Positions 21,457 through 29,542 of a stretch of 56,186 nt of DNA are shown here, piece after piece. Source of the DNA: CAYLVJ01 sp964615425. GTDB lineage: Bacteria > Patescibacteriota > Minisyncoccia > Minisyncoccales > CAYTKG01. Every line of letters begins with the position of its first letter. Positions within the stretch are counted from its first letter, which is position 1. The notes beneath the pieces were generated by a model. The model was not told the origin of the DNA, made no database searches, and saw only the letters and a program-made list of their open reading frames with translations. The position numbers were made by a program, and so were the translations under genes. Location: the NCBI GenBank assembly GCA_964615425.1, contig CAZTOB010000001.1, forward strand, positions 1 to 56,186, read 5' to 3'.

Positions 21457-22521
21457 ATGATTTGGCCATCTAAAAAGGAAAAAGAAACTTCTGTGGGAAT
21501 AGATATCGGTACTTCGGCGGTTAGGATCGTTGAGGTTAGCCGGCATGGTGAACAAGCTAAGTTGGAAAACTACGGGGAGCTTTCCATTCCGCTTGATCTC
21601 CCCCTTTATTTCGGACAAACTCACAGGGGAAGGCTGCTCTTTTCAAGTAAAAGATTGGCAGAAATGATAAGCGAGCTTCGGCAAAAGGCGGGAATAGAAA
21701 AAAGAAGCGCCTTCTTTTCGATCCCTGATTTTTCCACTCTTTTAACCACTTTTGAACTTCCCCCTATGAAGCTAGAAGAGGTTTCGAAAGCGGTTCAGTT
21801 TGAGGCTCGCAACCGGGTCCCTCTTCCCATTTCGGAAGTTACCTTAGATTGGATGGTTATGGAGGGAGGGTTGACAGAAAGGTCAAAAGAGCCGGTAAAG
21901 ATTATGTTGGTGGTCGTTCCCAACAGGGTGATAGAAAAATATACGGAAATTGCTCAGCTGTGCGGGTTGGAGTTAAAAGGCATGGAGGTGGAGGTTTTTT
22001 CTCTCCAGCGGTCCTTAATAAAAGATGACAAAAAGACCGTTGCTCTGATTGATATCGGGGCGCAGAGTACGACCTGCAACATTGTTGACAGAGGAGTTTT
22101 GAAAAGATCACGAAGCTTCAGTATTGCAGGGACTAATTTAACAGAAAGAATATCCGAGGCGTTTGAAATCGAATATCAAAAAGCGGAGACGATAAAAGAA
22201 AACCAAGGGTTGAAAGAAGGTAATTACAACTTAAGCGAGATTTTAATTCCGGTTTTGGACCTTATACTCACGGAAATTAAGGAATCTTCTGACGATTTTT
22301 ATCATGAATCTGGGCGGCAAGTTGAAAAATACCAAGTTGCAGGAGGAACAGCTGCTCTGCCCGGATTGGAAGAGTATTTCACCGAATCTTTAAAAAAAGA
22401 AGTAGAAGTGGGGTTTCCTTTTAAGGGGATGGTTTACCCCTCAATTTTAAAAAAAGAACTTAAAAGAATCGGTCCCGCTTTTGTCGTGGCAACCGGGGTC
22501 GCATTAAAAGGGATAAGATAA
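21457..22521 (+). CDS. pilM: type IV pilus inner-membrane platform protein PilM
   Basis: 354 residues of the actin-like ATPase that recruits PilN and sits on the cytoplasmic side of the pilus machine. Phosphate-binding loop VGIDIGTSAVRIVEVS (about 13-28), the FTSA-like middle segments (EEVSKAVQFEARNRVPLPISEVTLDW), the second phosphate motif TVALIDIGAQSTTCNIV, and the adenosine motif YQVAGGTAALPGLEEYF are present. The length is normal. First gene of the locus. The stop is followed by TAAAATG into pilN, with no Shine-Dalgarno between. Confidence 0.93.
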   Translation: MIWPSKKEKETSVGIDIGTSAVRIVEVSRHGEQAKLENYGELSIPLDLPLYFGQTHRGRLLFSSKRLAEMISELRQKAGIEKRSAFFSIPDFSTLLTTFELPPMKLEEVSKAVQFEARNRVPLPISEVTLDWMVMEGGLTERSKEPVKIMLVVVPNRVIEKYTEIAQLCGLELKGMEVEVFSLQRSLIKDDKKTVALIDIGAQSTTCNIVDRGVLKRSRSFSIAGTNLTERISEAFEIEYQKAETIKENQGLKEGNYNLSEILIPVLDLILTEIKESSDDFYHESGRQVEKYQVAGGTAALPGLEEYFTESLKKEVEVGFPFKGMVYPSILKKELKRIGPAFVVATGVALKGIR

Positions 22522-22522
22522 A

Positions 22523-23086
22523 ATGGCTATACAATTAGTACCCAAATCAAGTCAAGGGGCAGAGTCTAAAGTTACCGGAAAAGAGGTCGTTTACTATCTT
22601 TTGTTGGGGTTGGCTCTTTTTGTTACTTTTTCCTTTCTTTATCTTCATTTTGTTGGTAGCAAAATGGACAAAGAAACTGTAGCTATAGAGCGGAAGCTGC
22701 TCGAAAGTCGTTCTGGGGAGTTTGAAGAATTAGAAAGAAGTATTTTAAAAGCTGAAACTAAAGTCAGCTTGTTTTCCAAGTTTTTGGACTCGCACAAGAA
22801 AAATTCGTTCTTTTTTGATTATTTATCCACTCTTTGTCATAAGGAAGTTTTCTTCACCCATCTTAATTTAAATGCGGACAATGCAACTGCTGAACTAGAT
22901 GGAAAAACGGAAGATTTTGCTCGTCTGCGTCAGCAGATTCTGATATTAAGAAGCGAGGAAGAAATCAAAGAAGTTAAATTAAAAAGCGTGTCGATAAATC
23001 AAGAGAGAGGGATAGATTTTTCTTTAAATTTATCTTTTGATTCATCTATTTTAAAAGAGGGGTTTAAAAAAGAAACTGAAGAATAA
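22523..23086 (+). CDS. pilN: PilN-like type IV pilus assembly protein
   Basis: 187 residues. A short cytoplasmic N-terminus (about 1-24), which is where PilM binds in the family, precedes one membrane helix (about 26-46). A coiled-coil (about 50-90) and a ferredoxin-like periplasmic domain complete it. Sequence conservation is low, as usual for PilN. The call rests on topology and on its place between pilM and pilO. A canonical N-x-L-P motif near the N-terminus is not obvious (the sequence is IQLVPKSSQG). That matches a divergent PilN. Confidence 0.75.
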   Translation: MAIQLVPKSSQGAESKVTGKEVVYYLLLGLALFVTFSFLYLHFVGSKMDKETVAIERKLLESRSGEFEELERSILKAETKVSLFSKFLDSHKKNSFFFDYLSTLCHKEVFFTHLNLNADNATAELDGKTEDFARLRQQILILRSEEEIKEVKLKSVSINQERGIDFSLNLSFDSSILKEGFKKETEE

Positions 23087-23087
23087 T

Positions 23088-23708
23088 ATGAATAAAACCG
23101 TTCCAATACTTTTTCTTTTAAGTTACGTTGTAGGCGGGGGCTTTAGCCTTGTTGTACCTAAAATAAGAACCTTTCGGGAAAAAAGAGAAGATCTCCTTTT
23201 GAAAAAAGAAACTCTTGGGAATAGAGAGGAGTACATCGAGCATCTTGTTAGTCTTTCCGAAGAATTAGAAAGACGAGAAGAAGAAATGGAGAAAGTAAGT
23301 AAAGCGTTTCCTGACCACCCGGAAACCTCTTGGTTGGCTGAGTTTTTAGAGAAAGTGACCCCTCAGTCCGGGATGACGTTAAAAGAGGTTGGTTCTTTTT
23401 CAACTTCTGTTTCAGAAACCTCAACCGGTCAAAAAATTGTAGAAACGAAACTTAGAATAAAAGTCAATGGAAGCTATACGTCTTTTTTAAACTTTTTAGA
23501 AACCCTTGAAAAATCAGTCCGTTTGATTGAAGTAGAAAACATTACTTTTTCGGCTGTTCTTTCTGAAGAACAGGGAGAAGAAAATTTTGAAGGAGAGTTC
23601 GAGGAACTTGAAGAAGGGTCCGAGGAAGAAGAAAGGAAGCCAACTAAAATGTATGATTTCTCTTTGACCTGCAAGGTTCGTTCCGGTGAATTTAATTTTA
23701 AAAATTAA
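23088..23708 (+). CDS. pilO: PilO-like type IV pilus assembly protein
   Basis: 206 residues with one N-terminal membrane helix (about 4-20) and a coiled-coil (about 25-75). A periplasmic alpha/beta domain contains SGMTLKEVGSF and IKVNGSYTSFLNFLETLEKSVRLIEVENITFS, the PilO-type ferredoxin fold. PilO pairs with PilN to align the motor with the outer apparatus. A strongly acidic insertion (about 165-190, runs of Glu) interrupts the last strand region. Spacing to pilN is 1 nt. Assignment follows the fold pattern and gene order. Confidence 0.78.
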   Translation: MNKTVPILFLLSYVVGGGFSLVVPKIRTFREKREDLLLKKETLGNREEYIEHLVSLSEELERREEEMEKVSKAFPDHPETSWLAEFLEKVTPQSGMTLKEVGSFSTSVSETSTGQKIVETKLRIKVNGSYTSFLNFLETLEKSVRLIEVENITFSAVLSEEQGEENFEGEFEELEEGSEEEERKPTKMYDFSLTCKVRSGEFNFKN

Positions 23709-23715
23709 ATAAGTT

Positions 23716-24081
23716 ATGCCAAATATAATTAAAAAGAATAAAAAGTCGATTCTTCTTGCTGGTAGTTTGCTTTTGGGAGGTGTGATTAGTTTAATTTTTA
23801 TTCTTTCTTTAAGCTCAAAAAAGGAAGTTACTCCTCTTGAGTCCGAAGAAGAAATTGGAGTTGACTTTAGTGTTTTTGAAAAAGAAGAGTTTCAGGAATT
23901 GGAGGTTTTTGAACACGAAAGCGAAGCGCCCGAAGAAAAAGGAAGAGAAAATCCTTTTGAAGAGTATGAAATAGTCGAAGAAGACGAGGAGCAGCCGGAA
24001 GAAGAAGATAAGGAAATCGAGGAGCTTCCTGAAGAAGATGAGGAAATCGAGGAGCTTCCTGAAGAAGAAATCTTGGAATAA
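23716..24081 (+). CDS. acidic membrane-anchored protein in pilus locus (PilP position)
   Basis: 121 residues. One membrane helix (about 12-33) and an extracytoplasmic tail made mostly of Glu and Asp. The tail contains GRENPFEEYE (about 74-83), which resembles the RxPFxPY stretch of PilP-type pilus lipoproteins, but nothing else of PilP is present. The C-terminus is a tandem repeat of ten residues (EEIEELPEED-like). It lies exactly where pilP is found in many pil operons (after pilO, before the ATPase). A flexible acidic linker role is plausible. I cannot assign a function. Confidence 0.55.
   Translation: MPNIIKKNKKSILLAGSLLLGGVISLIFILSLSSKKEVTPLESEEEIGVDFSVFEKEEFQELEVFEHESEAPEEKGRENPFEEYEIVEEDEEQPEEEDKEIEELPEEDEEIEELPEEEILE
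24011..24068 (+). repeat. tandem 30-bp in-frame repeat
   Basis: A 30-bp unit beginning AGGAAATCGAGGAGCTTCCT at 24011 recurs at 24041, almost two full copies, identical across the shared length. It encodes a ten-residue acidic block and can change copy number without a frameshift. Confidence 0.9.
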
Positions 24082-24105
24082 TAATTTAATATTTAATTTT
24101 TTTCA

Positions 24106-25839
24106 GTGTCTTTAGCGCAGGAGCTTGTTAAAAAAGGAATAATAGGAGAAAAGAAAGCTTCCTCTCTGGAGTATAAGGCTAAAAGCAAAGACAAGAAGGT
24201 AGAGGAAGTTATTTTAGAAAACGGTGTTATTTCAGAAAAAAAACTTTTTGAAATTAAAAGCCGTTTAATTGACATACCTTTGAAAAAAGTTTACCCCGAA
24301 GACGTGGATCTGGATCTTTTAAAGCTTGTTCCTGGGAAAACAGCAGGACACTACAAGGTTGTTCCTTTGGGATTTCAAGGTGATGTATTGGAACTGGGGA
24401 TGGTTTATCCGGAAGACGAAAAAGCAAAAGACGCTATAAACTTTTTGGCAAGACAGGGAGGTTTTGAATACAAAATTTATCTTATCACCCCTACCAATTT
24501 CAAAGAGATTTATAAAAAATATCGGGGTTTAAAAAAGGAAGTTTCCGAGGCCCTGGAAGAGGCTCAAAAAAGGGAAAGGGAGGAAAAAGAAAAAAAGAGT
24601 CCTAAAAAGGAAACAAAAGGAAAACTAGAGAGGTTAACAGAAAAAACTCCGATTTCTAAAGTGATAGACGTTCTTCTAAGACATGCCTTAGAAGGAAGTG
24701 CTTCTGACATTCACATTGAACCTTTCGGTAGTAAATTAAGAGTTCGTTTCAGAGTCTTAGGAGACCTTCATTCTTCGATTTTTCTTCCGGAAAATTATCT
24801 TTCTACTCTTGTGGCAAGAGTAAAGATACTATCTGATTTAAGAATTGATGAATCAAGAATACCTCAGGACGGCCGTTTTTCAAAGGAGATAGATGGAAGA
24901 AAAATAGATTTCCGGGTTTCCACTTTCCCGACGGCTAAAGGAGAAAAGGTAGCTTTACGTATTTTGGACCCTAAGGAGGGTTTGAAAAGTTTTGACGATC
25001 TTGGTCTTTCAGAAAGGGGATATCAAAAATTAAAAAAATCAGTAGAGCAGCCGGCGGGTATGATTTTGGTCAGCGGACCTACAGGATCGGGAAAGACAAC
25101 TACTCTTTACGCCTTGTTACAACACCTTAATAAGGATGAGGTCAATATAGTAACCTTGGAGGATCCTATTGAATATTTTCTTCCAGGCCTTAATCAATCT
25201 CAGATTAAACCTGAGATTGGATATACTTTTGCCAAGGGATTGAGGTTTGTTTTAAGACAGGACCCCGATATTATTATGGTTGGGGAGTTACGAGATGAAG
25301 AAAGCGCCATACTGGCTGCCCATGCTGCGTTAGTAGGAGATCTATTATTAGCCACGATTCATACTACTAACGTTTTAAATGTTCCTACTCGCCTTATTAA
25401 TCTAGGGGTGAAGCCCTATCTTGTTCCTGTTACGGTGAGTACTATGCTTTCACAGAGACTTGTTCGTAAACTTTGTGATAACTGCAAGAAAAAAACAAAG
25501 CCGAACAAAGAAGAAGAAGAAATTGTTAAAAAAGAACTAGATGGTTTGCCCGAAGACATTAAGAAGAAAATAGACCTTGACGGTTTTGATATTTGGAAAG
25601 AGCAAGGGTGTAGAGAGTGTGAACAAAGAGGTTTTTCCGGGCGGGTAGGTGTTTTTGAGGTCTTAAACATGACAGAGCCTTTGTCGGAAGTTATAATGAG
25701 CGGGGATTTGAGTGAATTTAAAATTGCCGAAGAGGCTGAAAGGCAAAAAATGGTAACTATGCGACAGGACGCTTTCTTGAAAGTTTTGAAAGGAGAGACT
25801 ACCATTAAAGAGGCATTATCAGTAGTAAGAGAGAAATAA
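24106..25839 (+). CDS. pilB: type IV pilus extension ATPase PilB
   Basis: 577-residue hexameric motor for pilus polymerisation, starting with GTG. An N-terminal MshEN/GspE_N domain (about 1-140) and a charged linker (150-175) are followed by the secretion ATPase core. Walker A is GPTGSGKT (324-331), then the Asp box (LEDPIEYF), Walker B IIMVGELRDEESA, and His box LATIHTTN. The zinc site is formed by CDNC (about 458-461) and CREC (about 506-509), a hallmark of PilB/GspE. The second arm motif AALVGDL has Asp where most have His (TGHL). Downstream gene starts after TAAAA. Confidence 0.95.
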   Translation: MSLAQELVKKGIIGEKKASSLEYKAKSKDKKVEEVILENGVISEKKLFEIKSRLIDIPLKKVYPEDVDLDLLKLVPGKTAGHYKVVPLGFQGDVLELGMVYPEDEKAKDAINFLARQGGFEYKIYLITPTNFKEIYKKYRGLKKEVSEALEEAQKREREEKEKKSPKKETKGKLERLTEKTPISKVIDVLLRHALEGSASDIHIEPFGSKLRVRFRVLGDLHSSIFLPENYLSTLVARVKILSDLRIDESRIPQDGRFSKEIDGRKIDFRVSTFPTAKGEKVALRILDPKEGLKSFDDLGLSERGYQKLKKSVEQPAGMILVSGPTGSGKTTTLYALLQHLNKDEVNIVTLEDPIEYFLPGLNQSQIKPEIGYTFAKGLRFVLRQDPDIIMVGELRDEESAILAAHAALVGDLLLATIHTTNVLNVPTRLINLGVKPYLVPVTVSTMLSQRLVRKLCDNCKKKTKPNKEEEEIVKKELDGLPEDIKKKIDLDGFDIWKEQGCRECEQRGFSGRVGVFEVLNMTEPLSEVIMSGDLSEFKIAEEAERQKMVTMRQDAFLKVLKGETTIKEALSVVREK

Positions 25840-25841
25840 AA

Positions 25842-26216
25842 ATGAAGAAAAAAATTCTTTTGGTGGAGGACGATCCTTTGATTGTTAAAATTTACAAGAC
25901 GCGTTTGGAGGAAGAAGATTTTGAGGTTGAAGTTGTTTCTCAAGGAGAAAAGGTGGTAGATAAATTAAAGAAAAATGAATTTGATCTTGTTCTTTTGGAC
26001 ATTGTTCTGCCTGAGCTGACGGGTTTTGAGATTTTGAAGAGGATAAAAGGGGAAGGTCTTTTAGAAGATTTGAAAGTTTTGATTCTTTCTAACTTAGGGG
26101 AGAAGAGAAACGTGGAGAAAGCAAGCAAGCTGGGAGCAGTAAGTTATTTGATAAAGGCCCATCATACCCCTACCGAGGTTATAGATGAGGTTAAAAAGAC
26201 TTTAAGCAACGATTAA
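25842..26216 (+). CDS. stand-alone receiver-domain response regulator
   Basis: 124 residues, a complete REC domain and nothing else. The acidic pair VEDD (8-11), the phospho-accepting Asp in LVLLDIVLPE (about residue 48), the switch Ser in LILSNLG, and the conserved Lys in YLIKAHHTP are present. CheY-like proteins of this size signal by protein contact instead of DNA binding. Its position between the extension ATPase pilB and the retraction ATPase pilT suggests it tunes pilus dynamics. No histidine kinase gene is in the window. Confidence 0.92.
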   Translation: MKKKILLVEDDPLIVKIYKTRLEEEDFEVEVVSQGEKVVDKLKKNEFDLVLLDIVLPELTGFEILKRIKGEGLLEDLKVLILSNLGEKRNVEKASKLGAVSYLIKAHHTPTEVIDEVKKTLSND

Positions 26217-26217
26217 A

Positions 26218-27291
26218 ATGAGTATTTATCCACAAAAAGCGAGAGAAATTTTAAAACTAGCCCTTAAAGAAAAAGCATCGGACGTTCATTTTTCTAAAGG
26301 TCACAAGCCTATCTTAAGAATAGACCGCAGTCTGGTGCCTCTAAAGCGATTTGAAAAATTGCGCGACGAAGACCTTGAGAAAATAGCTCGGTCTTTCTTG
26401 ACTGAAAAACAGAGGGTAACGTTGTCTGAAGAGAGAACGGTGGAGTTGTCTTACGAGCTGGAAGAAAGAGCACGTTTTAGAACCAGTGTTTTTTACCAAA
26501 GAGGTTCTATCTCCGTCGCCATGCGTCTTATTCCCGCCGAGATAAAGTCGATAGAAAAACTTAATCTTCCTCCAGTTCTTCACCGTTTTGCCAAGGCTCC
26601 ACAAGGGTTTGTTTTGGTTACCGGGCCCTCTTCACAAGGAAAATCAACTACTCTTGCTTCAGTGATTGAAGAAATAAACAAGAGCCGTTCAGCTCATATA
26701 ATAACCATTGAGGACCCGATTGAATATTTCTTCGAAGACAAGGAGTCAATAGTCGACCAGAGAGAAGTTGGCAAAGATACAAAAGGTTTTCAAAAGGCTT
26801 TGGAAGAAAGCTTCAGACAAGATCCGGATGTTATTATGTTGGGAGAGATGAGAAGCAAGGAGACAATTGCCACTGCGATCACCGCTGCCGAAACTGGCCA
26901 CTTGGTTTTTTCCACCCTACACACCAACAGTTCTTCCCAGGCCATTCATCGGGTTGTCGACAGCTTTCCCTCTAAGCAGCAGCCGCAGATAAGAAACCAG
27001 CTTTCCAGTTCTCTTTTGGGAGTAGTTTCTCAGCGCCTTTTGCCACGAATTAAAGGAGGGCTTGTGCCTGCTTGTGAGGTGCTTATTTCCACCCCTGCTA
27101 TTTCTAACCTGATTCGAGAAAATAAGATACACGAGATACCCATGGTGATTGAAACCTCTGCTGATAAAGGTATGATTACCTTAAACAAGGCTCTTGCTAA
27201 TCTTGTCAGGGCTAAAGAAATATCTTTAAAAACTGCCGTTAAATATTCTTTAAACCCTGGAGAGTTAAGACAACTTGTTGGAGATTTTTAA
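26218..27291 (+). CDS. pilT: type IV pilus twitching/retraction ATPase PilT
   Basis: 357-residue secretion ATPase that depolymerises pili. N-terminal PAS-like domain (ALKEKASDVHFSKGHKPILRID) and the core: a Walker A of the form GPSSQGKS (136-143, usual GPTGSGKS), Asp box TIEDPIEYFF, Walker B VIMLGEMRSKETIATAITAAETGHLVFSTLHTN with the His box, and the AIHRVVDSFPSKQQPQIRNQLSSSLLGVVSQRLLPR block that separates PilT from PilB. The AIRNLIRE-like motif reads AISNLIRENK. The unusual SSQ in the P-loop still satisfies GxxxxGKS. Confidence 0.95.
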   Translation: MSIYPQKAREILKLALKEKASDVHFSKGHKPILRIDRSLVPLKRFEKLRDEDLEKIARSFLTEKQRVTLSEERTVELSYELEERARFRTSVFYQRGSISVAMRLIPAEIKSIEKLNLPPVLHRFAKAPQGFVLVTGPSSQGKSTTLASVIEEINKSRSAHIITIEDPIEYFFEDKESIVDQREVGKDTKGFQKALEESFRQDPDVIMLGEMRSKETIATAITAAETGHLVFSTLHTNSSSQAIHRVVDSFPSKQQPQIRNQLSSSLLGVVSQRLLPRIKGGLVPACEVLISTPAISNLIRENKIHEIPMVIETSADKGMITLNKALANLVRAKEISLKTAVKYSLNPGELRQLVGDF

Positions 27292-27294
27292 ATT

Positions 27295-28503
27295 ATGAAA
27301 TTCACTTATCAAGCGAGAACAGAAGAGGGGGAAAGTAAAAAGGGGGTAATTGAAGCTTCTTCACGGGAAGCTGCTTTGGAGATTCTAAGGCAATACGGGC
27401 TTTATCCTACTTCTCTTTCTCCCCACAACAAGTCCTTAAAAGAAATGCTGCCATCAGTTTTTCGCGATGTTTCAAGACAAGACGTAATTCTTTTTACAAG
27501 GCAGCTTTCTATCATGGTGAGATCTGAAATACCGGTGGTGGAAACATTGGAGACGATTGCTAAGCAGGTGGACAAGGAAATCTTTAAAGAAAGAATTTTA
27601 AAGATGGCTCAGTTTGTTGAAGACGGCCGGCCCTTGTCTGAGGCTATGGAAAATTTTCCTGATATGTTTTCCGACTTTTATATCGGCATGATAAGAGCGG
27701 GGGAGCAAGCGGGTGAGGTTCCTCAAAGTTTGGATTATTTGGCTGATTATTTAGAAAAAAATCAAAAATTGAAGGGTCAGCTGGTGGGAGCTCTTCTTTA
27801 TCCTATTTTTGTTTCTCTTTTCTTTGTCCTTTTAATTTTTGTTATGAGTATTTTTGTTATTCCTAATTTTAAGACTGTTTTTGAAGACATGGAAATAGAA
27901 CTGCCTCTTATTACCCAGATTGTGATTAAGGCATCGGAAGTGTTAAGAAGTTGGTGGTGGGTCTTTCTTGTCTTGTTTTTTGGAGCCGCTAGTTTGATTT
28001 TTTACTTTTTTGAAAATGAAGAAACGAAAAAGAAGGCGGATCAGTTTTTACTTGAGGTTCCTTTAATAAGCGGGCTTTTGAAAAAAGTCTATCTTTCTCG
28101 AATCGCACTTAACCTTTCTACCCTCATTTCCAGCGGCGTTCCTATTAGTGACGCTTTAGAAGTTACGGCTGATTTGGTGGGGAATCATGCTTACAAAGAG
28201 ATTATCCTTGAAGCAAGAAAAGAGGTAAGATCAGGTAGCGAGATAAGTAGTGTTTTTAAATCTTACCCCGATAAATTCTCAGTCTTTTTTAATCAGATGA
28301 TGGTTACGGGAGAAAGGGCGGGAAAGATGGAGTCTACCTTGGGGAACATAGTTACTTTTTATGAAAAAGAGGTTGACCAAACCTTGGAAAGATTTCTTAA
28401 ATTTATTGAGCCTGCCCTTATCATCGTTCTTGGTGTTTTGGTGGGCGGTTTAGCACTCTCCTTGTTTATTCCGTTGTTTCAACAAGGAGGTCTTGCTATG
28501 TAA
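27295..28503 (+). CDS. pilC: type IV pilus inner-membrane platform protein PilC
   Basis: 402 residues with the two GspF domains (about 64-187 and 270-395). A N-terminal FTYQARTEEGESKKG strand precedes them, and three membrane helices are visible (about 167-190, 218-240, 375-398). Recognisable stretches: DVILFTRQLSIMVRSEIPVVETLETIA, ALLYPIFV, LSRIALNLSTLISSGVPISDAL, and the closing EPALIIVLGVLVGGLALSLFIPLF. It is the static platform turned by PilB/PilT. The gene ends 53 nt before the first pilin, which has its own promoter. Confidence 0.95.
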   Translation: MKFTYQARTEEGESKKGVIEASSREAALEILRQYGLYPTSLSPHNKSLKEMLPSVFRDVSRQDVILFTRQLSIMVRSEIPVVETLETIAKQVDKEIFKERILKMAQFVEDGRPLSEAMENFPDMFSDFYIGMIRAGEQAGEVPQSLDYLADYLEKNQKLKGQLVGALLYPIFVSLFFVLLIFVMSIFVIPNFKTVFEDMEIELPLITQIVIKASEVLRSWWWVFLVLFFGAASLIFYFFENEETKKKADQFLLEVPLISGLLKKVYLSRIALNLSTLISSGVPISDALEVTADLVGNHAYKEIILEARKEVRSGSEISSVFKSYPDKFSVFFNQMMVTGERAGKMESTLGNIVTFYEKEVDQTLERFLKFIEPALIIVLGVLVGGLALSLFIPLFQQGGLAM

Positions 28504-28524
28504 TTCTTGATTTTCTTTCTTTTT

Positions 28525-28533
28525 TGCTATAAT
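28525..28533 (+). promoter_or_regulatory. extended -10 promoter of first pilin gene
   Basis: TGC directly before TATAAT (28528-28533), with TTCTTG (28504-28509) 18 nt upstream as a possible -35. It gives a short leader of about 17 nt before the ATG at 28557 and would allow separate, stronger pilin expression. Confidence 0.65.
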
Positions 28534-28556
28534 TAACTAGAAATGTGACTTAGAAA

Positions 28557-29006
28557 ATGACAAACTCTATTAAAAAAGGTTTCACACTTATAGAACTTTT
28601 GGTGGTTATCGCTATTATCGGTATCTTGTCCTCCATCGTTCTTGTAGCTTTAAGAGGAGCCAGAGATCAGGCCAAGGATGCTCGCATAATCTCCGATATG
28701 AGTCAGCTTAGAAGCCTGGCAGAAATTTGGTATAATGGAGAAAGTTATTCTGATTTGAATAGTGGGTGTGGAAATGGAGTTATGACTTCCGTTGAAGATT
28801 GTAATGATTGCGCGGAAAATGAAGTAAGAATGTTGTGCAGTGATATTTTTGATCAAAGTTCCGATCCTGAGTTGACCTTTTACACTGGAAGCGAATACTG
28901 CGTTCAAGTCAATTTAAATGATGGAGACAGTTATTGTGTGGACAGCAGCGGTTATGCAGGCAAAGACAGCTCTCACAGTTGTGACGGAGGTTTCTCCTGT
29001 AATTAA
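28557..29006 (+). CDS. type IV pilin, major type (copy 1)
   Basis: 149 residues. The prepilin leader TNSIKKG is cut before Phe in KG|FTLIELLVVIAIIGILSSIVLVALRG, giving a mature N-terminal Phe and Glu5. A hydrophilic globular domain with many cysteines (eight in the C-terminal two thirds) suggests several disulfides. The first about 30 residues of mature protein are identical to the next pilin, and the DNA there is a perfect 65-bp repeat. The ATG follows a promoter of its own. It is the first of two adjacent pilin subunits before pilD. Confidence 0.92.
   Translation: MTNSIKKGFTLIELLVVIAIIGILSSIVLVALRGARDQAKDARIISDMSQLRSLAEIWYNGESYSDLNSGCGNGVMTSVEDCNDCAENEVRMLCSDIFDQSSDPELTFYTGSEYCVQVNLNDGDSYCVDSSGYAGKDSSHSCDGGFSCN
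28596..28660 (+). repeat. 65-bp perfect direct repeat, pilin copy 1
   Basis: Identical to 29105-29169, 509 bp downstream. It starts CTTTTGGTGGTTATCGCTAT and ends TTAAGAGGAGC, and encodes the conserved pilin helix. Flanking codons differ. Confidence 0.95.
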
Positions 29007-29071
29007 TTTTGTCAAACGTTTAATTTAAAAATTAGAAAGGTCGTAATGCATTTAATAACTAATAATAAAAT

Positions 29072-29479
29072 ATGAACAGAAAAAAAGGTTTCACGCTTAT
29101 TGAGCTTTTGGTGGTTATCGCTATTATCGGTATCTTGTCCTCCATCGTTCTTGTAGCTTTAAGAGGAGCAAGGAATAAGGCTAAGGATGGAAGGATTATA
29201 GCGGAAATGAGTCAGTTGAGGGGCTTAGCTGAGGTTACTTATGACGGAGGAGCTTATGATATAGCAAGTCACTCTGACTACACTACTCTACAATCTGATA
29301 TCGAAGAACAAGCTCCGACAGGCGAAACATTAACCCTCGTAGAAGACAGTGAATATTGTGCTTACATTCAGTTGAATGAAGGGGACGATTATTGTGTGGA
29401 CAGTACTGGTTTTGCTGGTGAGGTTAGTGATGCTTCTACTACGTGTAATAGTACTGGGCCTAGTTATACCTGCCAATAA
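29072..29479 (+). CDS. type IV pilin, major type (copy 2)
   Basis: 135 residues. Leader MNRKKG, then FTLIELLVVIAIIGILSSIVLVALRG as in copy 1. The globular part is shorter, with fewer cysteines (about four), but keeps the EYC.YIQLNEGDDYCVDS.GFAG pattern also found in copy 1, so the two are paralogues that have diverged in the exposed part while the helix DNA stayed identical. A terminator follows 10 nt after the stop. No clear promoter or Shine-Dalgarno precedes it; the 65-nt gap after copy 1 is AT-rich. Confidence 0.92.
   Translation: MNRKKGFTLIELLVVIAIIGILSSIVLVALRGARNKAKDGRIIAEMSQLRGLAEVTYDGGAYDIASHSDYTTLQSDIEEQAPTGETLTLVEDSEYCAYIQLNEGDDYCVDSTGFAGEVSDASTTCNSTGPSYTCQ
29105..29169 (+). repeat. 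65-bp perfect direct repeat, pilin copy 2
   Basis: Second copy of the repeat at 28596-28660. Recombination between the copies would delete one pilin and fuse its exposed domain to the other gene's leader. Confidence 0.95.
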
Positions 29480-29488
29480 TTCTAAAGT

Positions 29489-29520
29489 GAAAAAAGGGCC
29501 CGAGACTCGGGCTCTTTTTT
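29489..29520 (+). terminator. terminator of pilin genes
   Basis: GC-rich hairpin GGGCCCGA/TCGGGCTC with a 3-nt loop, A-tract before and six T after. It isolates pilin transcription from pilD. Confidence 0.85.
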
Positions 29521-29528
29521 CTTTGTGA

Positions 29529-29534
29529 TATAAT
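29529..29534 (+). promoter_or_regulatory. -10 TATAAT of pilD
   Basis: Consensus TATAAT, 8 nt before the ATG at 29543. Predicts a leaderless or nearly leaderless mRNA. The -35 would fall inside the terminator. Confidence 0.55.
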
Positions 29535-29542
29535 TTGAAAAT

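Noticed and set aside
21400..21624. N-terminal extension of the ComF-like protein
   Set aside because: It is antisense to the first 56 codons of pilM and has no ComF features; the zinc knuckle begins right after the ATG at 21399.
25416..25943. Open frame of 175 codons on minus inside pilB and the receiver gene
   Set aside because: Overlaps two well supported genes in antisense, no start signal or domain.
28596..29169. Pilin direct repeats as att sites or CRISPR repeats
   Set aside because: Only two copies, both coding the conserved pilin helix, with no integrase, spacers or cas genes.
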